The notes: generated from the letters alone by a model not told the origin. Counted from the first letter of the stretch, positions 36,904 to 46,739 are shown. The stretch: DNA of 64,000 nt from Prevotella jejuni (GCF_900187995.1 NZ_FZNZ01000008.1:1-64000); one strand, 5' to 3'. Translations and numbers: made by a program.

Positions 36904-37377
36904 TTAGTCGACAAGTAGCTCATCATCAGTCACGACCACCTTGAAAATATTCTCCAAGACAGCCTCATGGTCTTCATTATACACCTTGATAGAGAGATGA
37001 TATCTACCATTAGGCAACTGTTGTGCTGCATCTTGTGTAACTACTATCAAACCGCCAGTCACAGAAATCTTACCTTCCTTGTAGAGTTTCATAAACAACT
37101 GTGCCTGTTCTTGGTTGTCAGCCTTAACCCCAGACAACTCATAATTGATAGGGTTAGTACCAGCAACACCTTGAATACGTGTTGAAACGAATGGTTGCTT
37201 GTATTTACCACGGTCACTCGTTGAGTCTACATTATGAAAGGCATTAAGTGAGTCGGGAGTAAAAGATGCACCCGTTGTCCTTAGATAGCCTACAGCCATC
37301 TTACTGCATGATACCATAAAACCTATTGTAAGAGCCATAAGGCACAGCAATGCGATTCCTTTCTTCATCTTTTTCAT
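36904..37377 (-). CDS. Small lipoprotein of SusCD locus
   Basis: A 157-residue lipoprotein (signal MKKMKKGIALLCLMALTIGF, lipobox MVSCSK). The rest is beta-rich and ends NGRYHLSIKVYNEDHEAVLENIFKVVVTDD, like an Ig-type or BACON-like sandwich strand set. I do not recognise the family. It begins two bases after the fasciclin-domain gene, so it is translated with it, and probably belongs to the outer-membrane complex formed by the upstream SusC and SusD. Confidence 0.72.
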   Translation of the reverse strand: MKKMKKGIALLCLMALTIGFMVSCSKMAVGYLRTTGASFTPDSLNAFHNVDSTSDRGKYKQPFVSTRIQGVAGTNPINYELSGVKADNQEQAQLFMKLYKEGKISVTGGLIVVTQDAAQQLPNGRYHLSIKVYNEDHEAVLENIFKVVVTDDELLVD

Positions 37378-37379
37378 TT

Positions 37380-38012
37380 TTAAAAGTCGGTTAAGTTGAA
37401 GTCATATACAAGTGAGTGAACCACTCCCGTGTTTGTTTCAATATTACATGAAGCAACGTCAGAAGTCTTGGTAGTCGTCGGAGAAACCAAATGGATACGC
37501 AAAGGTCCAGCACCAGGAACACTATTGTAAGACTCACGGAAGGTATAAATCCATAACTGTTTACCTGAAGCCATCTCAACAGTCTCACCCCCTTTACCGA
37601 TAGGTGTTGATGCATCAGACGACTTAACACCCTCCTTAAAATCATCAAGCATCACTCGCTTGTTAGGTAAAACACTGTTCAAGATAAACTTTTTACAGTC
37701 CGCAACAGGAATATCAGATACCCTTTCCATATTATTATCATAAAGATAACGACGGATACTATTGTTGGTAGGACCAAAGAACGTGATGTTCTTGCCGTAC
37801 TGACTTGTCCCTTGAAATAGTGAAACCAGCCCAGCACGCTCGGTCATCACACAGAGAGAATCCCAGTTATAGCTGTCACCTTTGAAGTATTCCCACATCG
37901 TCATATCATGCTTACCATTGGCAAGACCAGTGTCATCGAAGTTATACTGGGTACAACCAGAGAGTATCCCCATCGTCAGACACACGACTATTATATATAT
38001 AATCTTTTTCAT
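37380..38012 (-). CDS. Fasciclin-like domain lipoprotein
   Basis: The lipobox LSGCTQ marks a lipoprotein. The rest reads as one FAS1-like domain. It has an N-terminal helix with SLCVMTERAGLVSLFQG, the central ITFFGPTNNSIRRYL (normally VFAPTDxAF), KKFILNSVLPNKRV, and the closing NTGVVHSLVYDFNL. FAS1 domains mediate binding to proteins or glycans. Genes of this type often follow SusD and probably encode surface-exposed accessory binding proteins. It starts 41 bases after the SusD gene and is coupled to the next lipoprotein. Confidence 0.8.
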   Translation of the reverse strand: MKKIIYIIVVCLTMGILSGCTQYNFDDTGLANGKHDMTMWEYFKGDSYNWDSLCVMTERAGLVSLFQGTSQYGKNITFFGPTNNSIRRYLYDNNMERVSDIPVADCKKFILNSVLPNKRVMLDDFKEGVKSSDASTPIGKGGETVEMASGKQLWIYTFRESYNSVPGAGPLRIHLVSPTTTKTSDVASCNIETNTGVVHSLVYDFNLTDF

Positions 38013-38053
38013 CTATCAAACAATATATTTATTGTAACGTTCCTAACCCATTA

Positions 38054-39601
38054 TTAGTTATAAGCTTGCCAATATGGTTTCTGTCGTAACTGGGTGTTAA
38101 TAATGTGTCCATCCTTATCTTGCCATGAATCCTTTGGAAGTGGAAGGAACAGCGCACCACCCTGAATATCCTGATTGGTCAGCAAGAGGAACTTACCTTG
38201 CAGTTCTTCTTTCACATATCCATTGCGAATAACATCTGCATAACGGGCATCATTCTCACCAATAAACTCCTTTTCTCTTTCGATGAAGATAGCCTTCTTC
38301 AGTCCCTCTGTATCGTAGGTTGATGGATAAGAAAGTGCACCAGCACGTGAACGAATCACATTAAGGTCAGCAATAGCCTTTGCTTCGTTCCCTAACTTCT
38401 GATAGCATTCAGCTCTCAAAAGATAGAAATCTGCAAGACGCCAATAGACATAATCGGCATCTACCGTACGGTAGGTTTTACCACTTGGTGAATACTGGTC
38501 GGGGTCCAATATTGCCTTTCTAAACTTATACATGATAGCATAATCCGTCCCATCAACCTCATGTGGTGTACCCCACTGATAGAAGAACGCTTGTAGGCGT
38601 TGGTCAGTAGTATCTGGGAACAAGCTTTCTACTGTTGAAGTATAAAGCTGATAGGTACTGCTTGATGGTAAATCGGCTAATGTTTGATCCTCTCTAACAG
38701 GCCAGCTCACAAAGTTCTGTGCCACCTCATTAGGTGAGACAACATTTTCAGAGCGTGTCTTATCAAAGTAAAGACTGAAGATTGCCTCAGGATTAGGTGT
38801 CTTCTCATTAGACAGATACGTACAGAGTTCTTCTGGAGAAGAACAAAGTTGATAGTTACCTACCTGTCCCTCGATAAGTTGTGTTGAGTAATCGATAGAT
38901 TTCTGATAATCTTCCTGCGCATTACCTTGCAACTTATAAAGTTCGGTTACACTACCCTTCCACGCATAAATCTGTGCGAGCAAGGCGGCAGCAGTACCCT
39001 TTGAGGCCGTCTGACGATTGGTAATAGCCACACCATCCAAGTCTGTCAGTTTATCCCATGTAGGTAGAATATCCAATGCCTTCTTAGCATGTTCTATCGC
39101 AGCGTTGAGTACATCAGCTTGCGAGGACAAAGAGTAAGGCTTTATCTCAGAGGAGTTTTCAGTGATGATAACCTCCCCATAACGCTGAGCCAAGAGGAAA
39201 TAAGACAATCCGAGAGCGAACTCAGCCTGTCCAACATGGTACTTTCGACGCTCTTCTGGCAAGTTTTTTGTCTTATTTATATTATCAAGCAACAGATTAG
39301 ACTCAAAGATAATGTCATAAAGACCCTTCCATGAATACTCGCTTGCTATGACTGTTCGTGGGTTCCACTCGCGCATCTGCTTGCCATCCAGTATCTCGTC
39401 AGCCTTCATACCAGCTGTTGAAAGGACGTAGTTATTGCCTACTACAGTATTGATATAATATAGAATAGAAGTGGTTGTTGCGTTCAGCTCTTTCTCTGTA
39501 TTGAACGAGTTGCTGTAAGTCATTCCGTTCTCTGGCTGCAAGTCAAGGCTGCAAGAGGACAGAAGACAACCACATAATGAGAGCATTATAATCTTCTTCA
39601 T
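38054..39601 (-). CDS. SusD/RagB-family outer-membrane lipoprotein
   Basis: A lipoprotein of 515 residues (lipobox LLSSCSL). It has the SusD layout: an N-terminal helical TPR part (YHVGQAEFALGLSYFLLAQRYGEVI, AALLAQIYAWKGSVTELY) and a C-terminal segment with YRTVDADYVYWRLADFYLLRAECYQKLG and VIRSRAGALSYPSTYD, ending KPYWQAYN. It closes as a lid on the SusC barrel and selects the substrate. With neighbouring protease and thioredoxin genes and no glycoside hydrolase, the RagB-like role of peptide capture is more likely than polysaccharide capture; this is inference. Confidence 0.95.
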   Translation of the reverse strand: MKKIIMLSLCGCLLSSCSLDLQPENGMTYSNSFNTEKELNATTTSILYYINTVVGNNYVLSTAGMKADEILDGKQMREWNPRTVIASEYSWKGLYDIIFESNLLLDNINKTKNLPEERRKYHVGQAEFALGLSYFLLAQRYGEVIITENSSEIKPYSLSSQADVLNAAIEHAKKALDILPTWDKLTDLDGVAITNRQTASKGTAAALLAQIYAWKGSVTELYKLQGNAQEDYQKSIDYSTQLIEGQVGNYQLCSSPEELCTYLSNEKTPNPEAIFSLYFDKTRSENVVSPNEVAQNFVSWPVREDQTLADLPSSSTYQLYTSTVESLFPDTTDQRLQAFFYQWGTPHEVDGTDYAIMYKFRKAILDPDQYSPSGKTYRTVDADYVYWRLADFYLLRAECYQKLGNEAKAIADLNVIRSRAGALSYPSTYDTEGLKKAIFIEREKEFIGENDARYADVIRNGYVKEELQGKFLLLTNQDIQGGALFLPLPKDSWQDKDGHIINTQLRQKPYWQAYN

Positions 39602-39607
39602 TGTCTA

Positions 39608-42600
39608 TTAGAATTTTAAGTTAAGACCCAAAGTAACCTTTCTATTCAATGGATACTGTGTTCCATCATCCTTACCAGAATAAGGATTGATAACTTCAGG
39701 GTCTACTCCTGAATAATTAGTAATCAAGAACAGATTCTCTCCACTAAGGTATATATTAGCATCTTTGATGAAAGAGCCCTTCAACCAGTTCTTTGGTAAC
39801 TGATAACCAATCACCAACTGCTTGAGACGTAAGAAACTAATGTTCTCAATGTTAGAGTCTACATTACCGTCAAACTGCCCTACATAATCCTTGTCAGCGA
39901 ACTCAAGTGATGGATACTTCGCATCTCTATTGCTTGTTGTCCAGAAATCATTAGCGTGGAAGTAGTTCATGATAACGCCAAAGTCCTTTGTAAAGGTGAA
40001 GGCACTGTTCTTATACATATTCATCACCTTACGGCTGATGGTATAGCTGAAGAGTACATCAAAGCTCAATCCCTTCCATTCTAAGTGGCTATTCAAACCA
40101 CCGTAGACTGCAGGAAGAGTACTACCAGCATAATAGAGGTCCTTATCATCAATCACACCATCATAGTTCTGGTCCTTAATCTTCCTACCACCCACACGCA
40201 ATGGATTATTGATAGACTGAAAATAAAGTGGAATCTGCTTACCAGAAGCATTAGGATACATTGGGACATCTTCCTCCTTCTGAACGATTCCCTCATCCTT
40301 AAAGGTATAGATACCATAGACAGGACGACCTAAGACTTTGTCGTTAAGGTCTTCACCATTATACGTCTTACGCAGCATGTTCTTATTATGAGAAAGGTTG
40401 AAGCCTACACTCCAGTTCCAATTCTTCTTGCGGATAACATCATACTGAGCCTCGAACTCAATACCTTCGTTAGAGATTGCAGAAGCATTGTCCCACATGT
40501 TTGTAGCAAGGAAGACATTACCTGGCAGATAAGACTGCATCAACAGCTTACTTGAATACTTATAGTAATAATCGAGCTTGAGTTTCAAACGATAGTCCAA
40601 CATCTGTAAGTCAAGACCGAGGTCATACTGATCACTCTCCTCCCAAGTCAATTTCTTATTAGCCATAGACTGCGGGATAAGACCTAACGAACCATTAAAT
40701 ACATTACTCTCCTCCATCACGCCCAATGCCAAATAAGGTTCTTGGAACTTCTGACCAGACTTACCCCAAGAAGCACGAAGCTTACCGAAGCTCAACCACC
40801 AGAATTTCTTCATGAAATGTTCCTCACTGAATGCCCAGCCAAGACCCACAGAAGGGAAGGTTCCCCAGCGTACATCCTTACCGAAGACACTTGATCCATC
40901 CGCACGGATAGACAACTCCGCCATGTAACGTTTCTTATAGCTATATGCCGCACGACCCAAGAAACTAAGCAATGACTGCTCCTGCTGATTGGTTAGGAAG
41001 CTTTGTGCAGCCCTCACAGTTCCACCATCGTTGAAGAGAGAAGGCCATCCCTCACCCGCAAACTTAATAGAGTTAGTAGGGCCACCCTTTGCTGTACCGC
41101 TTAGGTTCTGCAGCAAGTCATAGTTATAAGTCATACCAGCCATCAGCTCCAACTTATGTTCGCTTGGCAATGCAAGGTTATAAGTAAGGATATTCTCAGT
41201 CTGAATATTCGTCATAGCAATATTAGAAGCCTGTACCTCCGACTTCTTATCATACTTCAGATAATCAGGTGTAAACGTGTAGACACGTGTGAAATAATGG
41301 TCAAGCGAGTAGGTAGAAGAGAATTTCAGACCTTTTATAATATTATAGTTCAAGCCTACACTCAGACGAACATTATAATTTGAATTCGTCTTATCAATAT
41401 CCTTCAACTGCCTTAACGCCACTTGTTCCGCGACACTACCCTTACCCGGCAAGAGCGTAGACGTACGCTTCGGATCGAATGTCAATCCCTGCACACGTCC
41501 CCCATCCGAGCCAGCTTTCTGCGTAGCGTATGTCAGGTTGATACGTGTGAAAGCACTCAACTTCGTCGATAGGTTAAAGTCAAGATTACTCAACAAACTG
41601 AAACGACGGAAATTAGAGCTAATCATAATACCCGTTTCATCGTAGATACCAGCATTAACCATATACCTTATATTATCTGTACCACCAGCCAACAACAAGT
41701 CACCTTTGGTCACCCTACCTACACGGAAGGCATATTTCCACCAGTTTGTTCTGTTGTTATAGAAAGTGTTCAGTGAGTCTTGTGCTATTCCTGGTAGTCG
41801 ACGATCTGGGTCTAACACCCTACCATTACGCCACAAGTAGTCGTAGGCGCCATCATTATCAGCATCCCAACCGTATGAATCCTTATAAGAACCAGGGTAA
41901 ATCAGCTTATCTGTTATATAATCATAGTGTGCACCTCTCTGGTTCTTAGCCAAGAGAAGAGCTATATCACGTTCACCCTTACCAAGTGTCTGCATTGGTG
42001 TACTTGGTAACCAAGAAAGAGATTGTGAGAAATTGAAGCTTACCTCCGAGCGTCCCGACTTACCTTTCTTAGTAGTAATGAGGATAACACCATTACCAGC
42101 TCGCGAACCATAGAGTGACGCAGAAGCAGCATCTTTAAGCACCTGCACAGACTCTATACTTGAAGGGTCAAGTCCTGACAGTGGGTTAATACCGCCCGTT
42201 GCATCCCCAGCACTACTTGACACTGGTATACCATCAATCACGTAAAGCGGTGAACCATCATTGATACCCTTCTGATTGAGAGAGCTAAAGCCGCGAATAG
42301 TAATACGAGAGCCACCACCACCAGGTGAACCAGACAGGTTAGTCACGTCTACACCAGCCATACGACCCTGCAAGAGGTTCTCAATACTTGCTGTTGGTGC
42401 CTTCTGCAAATCTTCAACTTTAACAGAGGCAATGGCTCCCACCTGTTCACGTGTATTCCTCTTACCATAAGCAACGACCGTAACCTCACCCATAGCAACG
42501 GCAGATGACGTCAGGATAACATTCATCGCCTTACCAGTATGGTATTTTAGTGTCTTTGCGTCATAGCCTACACTGGAGATTGTGATAGTTCCTTCCTCTT

Positions 42601-43093
42601 TTTCTACAGGCATAGAGAAATTACCATCTACATCGGCAGTAACACCTTTCGACGTTCCCTTAATCTGTACAATAGCAAAAGGTACGCCCAACCCGTCCTT
42701 GTCTTTTACTGTTCCATGAATGGTGTATTGTCCCTGTGTAGCATTTTTCATCTTGAAGACATCAATCACCTTACCGTCAATATTATAGACAAAAGATGAG
42801 TGAGCCAACAGGTTTTCTACAGCACTCAGTTCGTCTACATCCTCAAACGAGATGGTAAGAAGCAACGTATCGTTCTTAACATCATCCGTGTAATTAATCT
42901 TGTAGTCTCCCTTTGTAGAAATGAAATCCAAAATCTGAGCAACACTTTTATCCTTAAACGAAATCGAGAACTTCTTTCCTGCTACTTGTGCAGAAGCAGG
43001 CGAACTCCACGAAAGCATCAAGATAAAAGCTGTCAGAAACACCAAAGAAGGCAAGCTTCTTAAAGTTCTAAACATGTGTTGATGATACTTCAT
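39608..43093 (-). CDS. SusC/RagA-family TonB-linked outer-membrane transporter
   Basis: A 22-strand-type barrel of 1161 residues. After the signal peptide there is an STN domain (residues about 40-105, ISFKDKSVAQILDFISTKGDYKINY), a CarboxypepD-like beta sandwich (about 120-205), and a TonB box/plug region (VVAYGKRNTREQVGAIASV, LQGRMAGVDV, SSIESVQVLKDAASASLYGSRAGNGVI). The barrel then ends in aromatic KVTLGLNLKF. An STN domain usually means signalling to a FecR-type anti-sigma factor; none is encoded nearby, so the partner would be elsewhere. It is the first gene of a six-gene minus-strand locus ending with the M16 protease. Confidence 0.95.
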   Translation of the reverse strand: MKYHQHMFRTLRSLPSLVFLTAFILMLSWSSPASAQVAGKKFSISFKDKSVAQILDFISTKGDYKINYTDDVKNDTLLLTISFEDVDELSAVENLLAHSSFVYNIDGKVIDVFKMKNATQGQYTIHGTVKDKDGLGVPFAIVQIKGTSKGVTADVDGNFSMPVEKEEGTITISSVGYDAKTLKYHTGKAMNVILTSSAVAMGEVTVVAYGKRNTREQVGAIASVKVEDLQKAPTASIENLLQGRMAGVDVTNLSGSPGGGGSRITIRGFSSLNQKGINDGSPLYVIDGIPVSSSAGDATGGINPLSGLDPSSIESVQVLKDAASASLYGSRAGNGVILITTKKGKSGRSEVSFNFSQSLSWLPSTPMQTLGKGERDIALLLAKNQRGAHYDYITDKLIYPGSYKDSYGWDADNDGAYDYLWRNGRVLDPDRRLPGIAQDSLNTFYNNRTNWWKYAFRVGRVTKGDLLLAGGTDNIRYMVNAGIYDETGIMISSNFRRFSLLSNLDFNLSTKLSAFTRINLTYATQKAGSDGGRVQGLTFDPKRTSTLLPGKGSVAEQVALRQLKDIDKTNSNYNVRLSVGLNYNIIKGLKFSSTYSLDHYFTRVYTFTPDYLKYDKKSEVQASNIAMTNIQTENILTYNLALPSEHKLELMAGMTYNYDLLQNLSGTAKGGPTNSIKFAGEGWPSLFNDGGTVRAAQSFLTNQQEQSLLSFLGRAAYSYKKRYMAELSIRADGSSVFGKDVRWGTFPSVGLGWAFSEEHFMKKFWWLSFGKLRASWGKSGQKFQEPYLALGVMEESNVFNGSLGLIPQSMANKKLTWEESDQYDLGLDLQMLDYRLKLKLDYYYKYSSKLLMQSYLPGNVFLATNMWDNASAISNEGIEFEAQYDVIRKKNWNWSVGFNLSHNKNMLRKTYNGEDLNDKVLGRPVYGIYTFKDEGIVQKEEDVPMYPNASGKQIPLYFQSINNPLRVGGRKIKDQNYDGVIDDKDLYYAGSTLPAVYGGLNSHLEWKGLSFDVLFSYTISRKVMNMYKNSAFTFTKDFGVIMNYFHANDFWTTSNRDAKYPSLEFADKDYVGQFDGNVDSNIENISFLRLKQLVIGYQLPKNWLKGSFIKDANIYLSGENLFLITNYSGVDPEVINPYSGKDDGTQYPLNRKVTLGLNLKF

Positions 43094-43208
43094 TGATTAG
43101 TCTTTATTGTTATTACTTTTGATATTAACTTATTAAACAAATTAGATTACTTCGCAAATGCGCTCTCAACGATTCTACATAAAAAGGGTATTAATATTGA
43201 TTGCGATG

Positions 43209-43238
43209 CAAATGTACATAAAAATATTGGATATCAAA
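43209..43238 (-). promoter_or_regulatory. Promoter of the SusC locus
   Basis: On the minus strand, TTTG (43238-43235), 18 bp, TACATTTG (43216-43209), about 115 bases before the SusC ATG. The untranslated leader is therefore unusually long for this window. Confidence 0.6.
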
Positions 43239-43472
43239 GCCAATTGGACATAAAAAAAGTAAAAGAAAAATAGCTATAACAAGACATCTCACCCCTTCTC
43301 GGAAAGGAGAAGAGACTTCTAAGATAGAACAGATGCCTACCTATTAAACACGAATAGTCCCTTTACTTTCTCCCTTCTCTATACGTAGAAGAGTATTCTC
43401 TCGACACATAGAGAAATATTGCCAACAAGGCTTATTAAAGATTTCTACCCCTTCCTTGTCCAAATTGCTATA
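43239..43472. other. Spacer between DUF3078 gene and SusC promoter
   Basis: Nothing supported beyond possible weak stems (for example CCCCTTCTCGG with GGAAAGGAGAAG near 43293-43316). Confidence 0.35.
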
Positions 43473-44750
43473 TTAGAAACTATACTGAAATCCTATTGAT
43501 GCAAATTCCTTCAACTGCCAGAAGGCATAATGGTCATCACGACGTACTCCATCGTCAAAACGAGGATAGATAAATACCCGACTTGAGATGTATCGATTGA
43601 AGCGGAAGGTAAAGGTATTCTCCCACTCTAACTCTGTGCGCTTATACGTAGAATAGCCATACAGACGAGTCTTCCAAGTCAACGACTCCATCATCTTCCA
43701 TTCTAAATCTACAGTAAACTCAGAACCGAAGTCATGCAGGAAATGATTACCATCCTTGATACCCAAACGGCGAGTCAAATCCAACATGCGAGTGTACTTC
43801 ATGTTATAAGCCAAGGGAGCTAAATGGAAGTTACCCTTCAAACGGTGGTTCATCCAGTCGACCGAGTAATCCATACCGATAGAGAGGTTTATGTTCAACG
43901 GAGCAACGAAGGCTGAATATACCTTTGGGTCGTTAGAACGATAAGAACGACTAAATTGTGTATTACCAATAAATTGCACCGTATAGTACCACCGCTTCGT
44001 TGCCTGCAAGCCAAGTTTTGAGGTAAGACGTATCAAGTCTTCTGTACTCTTGAAACTATGCAAAGAGTCTGAACGACTACTCTGTAAACCGTATTTCAGT
44101 TCCAAGCGGTTTTCCCATTTCAATTTCTGTTTATTATTGTAATTGGCCTGCATCACCAAAGAAGCCAATGCTGAATAGTTACTTTCGCCACCTCTATACC
44201 AGTTTCCTGAAACGTAGTTCTGTAGGAATTGTAAAGCATAATCACCATTAAACGTCCAGAAATTAGGTCGTTTTATCATAACCTCCACTGGCACTGTCGT
44301 TGGCTCAACAGGTGTTTCTGGCACCTTCTCAACTAATGTTGGGTCATGATGGATTGGTGCGTTAATATCGTCCAACTTTGTCTGCTGCTGTTGTACCATC
44401 CTATCAGTCCCTCTGACAAGGTCAGGACGTGCAAGATAAAGGTGCATCAACTCTGACAAAATAGGGTTGTCATTTCTATCTCGTGTGAACAATTTCTCTG
44501 CAACATTACCATAATAGGTCAGTGGTAGGAACAATCTCATATCATTCCTACGCAGTCTCTGTTCACGACGAATCTTAGGCTTTTTAGACGTAAAAACACT
44601 GTCTTTTAATGCGTTCAACGAGTCAACATACGCTTGTATCTTATCCATTGATGGCCGTTCATCGCTACGAACAGAGACAGGATGACTCACTTGAGCAACA
44701 GCGCCCAAGCATATCATTAAAAATAATGTGATTAAAAAGTTCCGTTTCAT
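43473..44750 (-). CDS. DUF3078 outer-membrane beta-barrel protein
   Basis: Starting at ATG 44750 gives a clean signal peptide (MKRNFLITLFLMICLGAVAQ). A frame starting with TTG at 44771 overlaps the -7 box and is rejected. About 120 charged, Pro-rich residues precede a long run of amphipathic strands (FWTFNGDYALQFLQNYVSGNW, NRLELKYGLQSSRS, TRLYGYSTYKRTELEWENTF) ending FASIGFQYSF, the aromatic C-terminus of outer-membrane barrels. The family is DUF3078 as I recall it, common in Bacteroidales and of unknown role. Monocistronic. Confidence 0.82.
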   Translation of the reverse strand: MKRNFLITLFLMICLGAVAQVSHPVSVRSDERPSMDKIQAYVDSLNALKDSVFTSKKPKIRREQRLRRNDMRLFLPLTYYGNVAEKLFTRDRNDNPILSELMHLYLARPDLVRGTDRMVQQQQTKLDDINAPIHHDPTLVEKVPETPVEPTTVPVEVMIKRPNFWTFNGDYALQFLQNYVSGNWYRGGESNYSALASLVMQANYNNKQKLKWENRLELKYGLQSSRSDSLHSFKSTEDLIRLTSKLGLQATKRWYYTVQFIGNTQFSRSYRSNDPKVYSAFVAPLNINLSIGMDYSVDWMNHRLKGNFHLAPLAYNMKYTRMLDLTRRLGIKDGNHFLHDFGSEFTVDLEWKMMESLTWKTRLYGYSTYKRTELEWENTFTFRFNRYISSRVFIYPRFDDGVRRDDHYAFWQLKEFASIGFQYSF

Positions 44751-44768
44751 CATACTTAATATAATGTG

Positions 44769-44776
44769 CAAACTTA
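44769..44776 (-). promoter_or_regulatory. Promoter -7 box of DUF3078 gene
   Basis: TAAGTTTG on the minus strand, 18 bases before the ATG at 44750. It fixes the start codon choice. Confidence 0.6.
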
Positions 44777-44846
44777 CAGTATTTTTTTCAATTTACGGCC
44801 CTATTTACTGAAAATCTTAATCACTATAAGCAATTTACCCATATAA

Positions 44847-44887
44847 TTAGTTGTCTTCCACTTCATCCTGAAATGGAAGACAACTAA
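44847..44887 (-). terminator. Terminator after outer-membrane protein gene
   Basis: A perfect 14-bp stem (TTAGTTGTCTTCCA / TGGAAGACAACTAA) with a 13-base loop, 60 bases past the stop of the barrel protein. Confidence 0.8.
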
Positions 44888-44947
44888 CTCTTTCATCCAA
44901 AGGTTATCGTATTTCTTGAATCACCAAGAATACTCCTTAGCGTTGTC

Positions 44948-45631
44948 TTAAAGATTTAATTTATAGCCTACAGACACCTCAAATACGCTGTTACGAGAAG
45001 AGTCGCCTTTCTTGTAAATATTAAAGACTCCCACATGATATAATGCTCCTAACACAACATTTTCGTACTCATAGCTTACACCAACTGGTATTGAAAGACC
45101 AAACTTACGCATACCATTCTTCATATCGATAGTAAACTCATCCTCATGGAAATTAGACTTTTTACCCTCCTTGTCTACTTCATACGACTGTTGTACTTCA
45201 TGATTATTAGCATTAAACAGGCAGGTTGGTTCTATACCAACCTTAACAGAAAGACCTGGCAACAACTTATTATGAACTAAAATCGGCATACTCACATAAT
45301 TTATTCGCAAGTAACGATCATAAACTGTAGTGTGTTCATCAGTATAATCCTCCAATTTACAGCCTGCTTGAACAAATGATAAGCCAGCAGAAAGACCTAC
45401 GGCATCAGAAGCCTGATACATCACATCAGCACCTCCAACAAACCCTAACAATGCATGAGGTTTAACCTCTACTATCATGTTATCGACCACTTCGTAAATA
45501 CCAGACCCACCTAACAAAGAAGAAATTGATACTCCTACATGTGGTATCACTGACCATGTACCCGGCTTGTTCTGTGCCATTGATACCAAAGTTGATGTAA
45601 CTAACACGATTAGAACTGCTATTCGTTTCAT
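44948..45631 (-). CDS. Outer-membrane beta-barrel (porin-like) protein
   Basis: A signal peptide (MKRIAVLIVLVTSTLVSMAQ) is followed by an eight-strand-type small barrel of about 205 residues. Alternating strands include WSVIPHVGVSISSLLGG, GLSAGLSFVQAGCKL, LSVKVGIEPTCLFNA and GLSIPVGVSYEYENVVLGALYHVG, and the chain ends FEVSVGYKLNL. This matches the outer_membrane_beta-barrel (PorT-like/OmpW-size) group in Bacteroidota. No enzymatic motif; probably structural or adhesive. It lies alone, between a terminator and a repeat-rich gap. Confidence 0.85.
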   Translation of the reverse strand: MKRIAVLIVLVTSTLVSMAQNKPGTWSVIPHVGVSISSLLGGSGIYEVVDNMIVEVKPHALLGFVGGADVMYQASDAVGLSAGLSFVQAGCKLEDYTDEHTTVYDRYLRINYVSMPILVHNKLLPGLSVKVGIEPTCLFNANNHEVQQSYEVDKEGKKSNFHEDEFTIDMKNGMRKFGLSIPVGVSYEYENVVLGALYHVGVFNIYKKGDSSRNSVFEVSVGYKLNL

Positions 45632-45977
45632 AGGTTTCGTATTTTATTTTGTTAAAAATTATATCTGTTAAACGTATTTCACATGATTTTATTGCAATAC
45701 CTTATACTATTTGTTAGTCTTTCATCCCCCGAAAGTTATATATCGAGTTCTATTTACATGCCTAATATTGAGAAATATTGCAATTAAAGTCTTTGATTTA
45801 CACCAAACCTTACCAACGGATAACAGCCATAACACAGACAAAAGATAGCCTCTTCACAGCTTTCTATGATACGAAAAATTCTTTACTTCTACCTTCTATA
45901 TATTTGTCTTAAAAACCATGAAGGCTCCCCTACAAGCATCTTTGTAATCAACAACATATCAAATGGTTATGAACTCT
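45632..45977. other. Intergenic region, nothing seen
   Basis: AT-rich, with no open frame or promoter I can support beyond the likely upstream control of the barrel gene. Confidence 0.4.
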
Positions 45978-46110
45978 CTTCAAGAAGAGGCCTAATTAGG
46001 GGCAAGAAGGGCGTCTTTTAGGGGCAAGAAGAGCATGTTCTTGAACGTAATTAGGCGTCTTCTTAAACCTTAAAGGGCAAGTGTTGTATTGGAGAGACTG
46101 GAAAAAGGTT
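45978..46110 (+). repeat. CAAGAAGAG repeat block, copy 2
   Basis: Contains CAAGAAGAGGCCTAATTAGG, GGCAAGAAGGGCGTCTTTTA and GGGGCAAGAAGAGCATGTTC, then GTAATTAGGCGTCTTCTT and ACCTTAAAGGGCAA. The order matches copy 1 at 17964-18090. Here the GGCAAGAAGRGC motif is tandem with spacing of about 22 bases. Confidence 0.65.
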
Positions 46111-46417
46111 TACAAACTCAACCTTATTGACGCTCAAAACGAAACCTTTAACCTCCTTCCCACTCCATCTTCTTCCAACGTTTCAATACTTAAAACATAG
46201 CATGCGAACAGCCCACACTGCATGTATCGAGGTTCGTCCCGTATGATGCGAATGGCAGGTACGACTGAATCCAAGAGCTACTACAGTCCTTCATAATTTA
46301 AGTATCTTTTATCATTCTGCTTATTCTTAAGAGAAGCTGAAAAACATGTCTTACCCACTTGTCCAACCCCACTCGAAAAAGTAGCAAGCGTGAACATCCT
46401 TTTCAAGGGAGTTTTGA

Positions 46418-46505
46418 ATTTGCTGTCATATCTGTCATCGAATATCATCACCTAAGTCATTAACTGACAGTAAGATTACATGAAATGTTAATTATGACAG
46501 CAAAT
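46418..46505. repeat. TGACAG palindromic element, copy 2
   Basis: A perfect 13-bp terminal inverted repeat (ATTTGCTGTCATA / TATGACAGCAAAT) bounds 88 bases that hold two more TGACAG/CTGTCA motifs. Same family as the copies at 17.6 and 56.4 kb. Confidence 0.75.
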
Positions 46506-46674
46506 AAAAATAAAACTATTTTCGTAGTTTACGGAATAGTCTCTCTTCTGTTAGAGTCGCCCAAGCCCTGAATTGCTCGGAAGAATTTCTTTTAATCAAA
46601 CCGCTCTCTCCCACCCTTCCACAGTAGCGTGTGCAAAAGTTTCATCTATTATCTCTAAATAAAATATAAATTCT

Positions 46675-46705
46675 TTTGTCATTACCTTATTTTGCTGTAT
46701 CTTTG
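46675..46705 (+). promoter_or_regulatory. Promoter of ftsX operon
   Basis: TTTG at 46675-46678, 19 bp, TATCTTTG at 46698-46705. Transcription should start near 46710, which rules out the upstream start at 46692 and supports ATG 46740. Confidence 0.8.
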
Positions 46706-46739
46706 CAACAACTTTGGTGTATTATACCTTATTAAAGAA

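Noticed and set aside
46692-46739. Upstream start for FtsX adding 16 residues
   Set aside because: It lies in front of the predicted transcription start, since the -7 box is at 46698-46705. ATG 46740 begins the conserved basic N-terminus.
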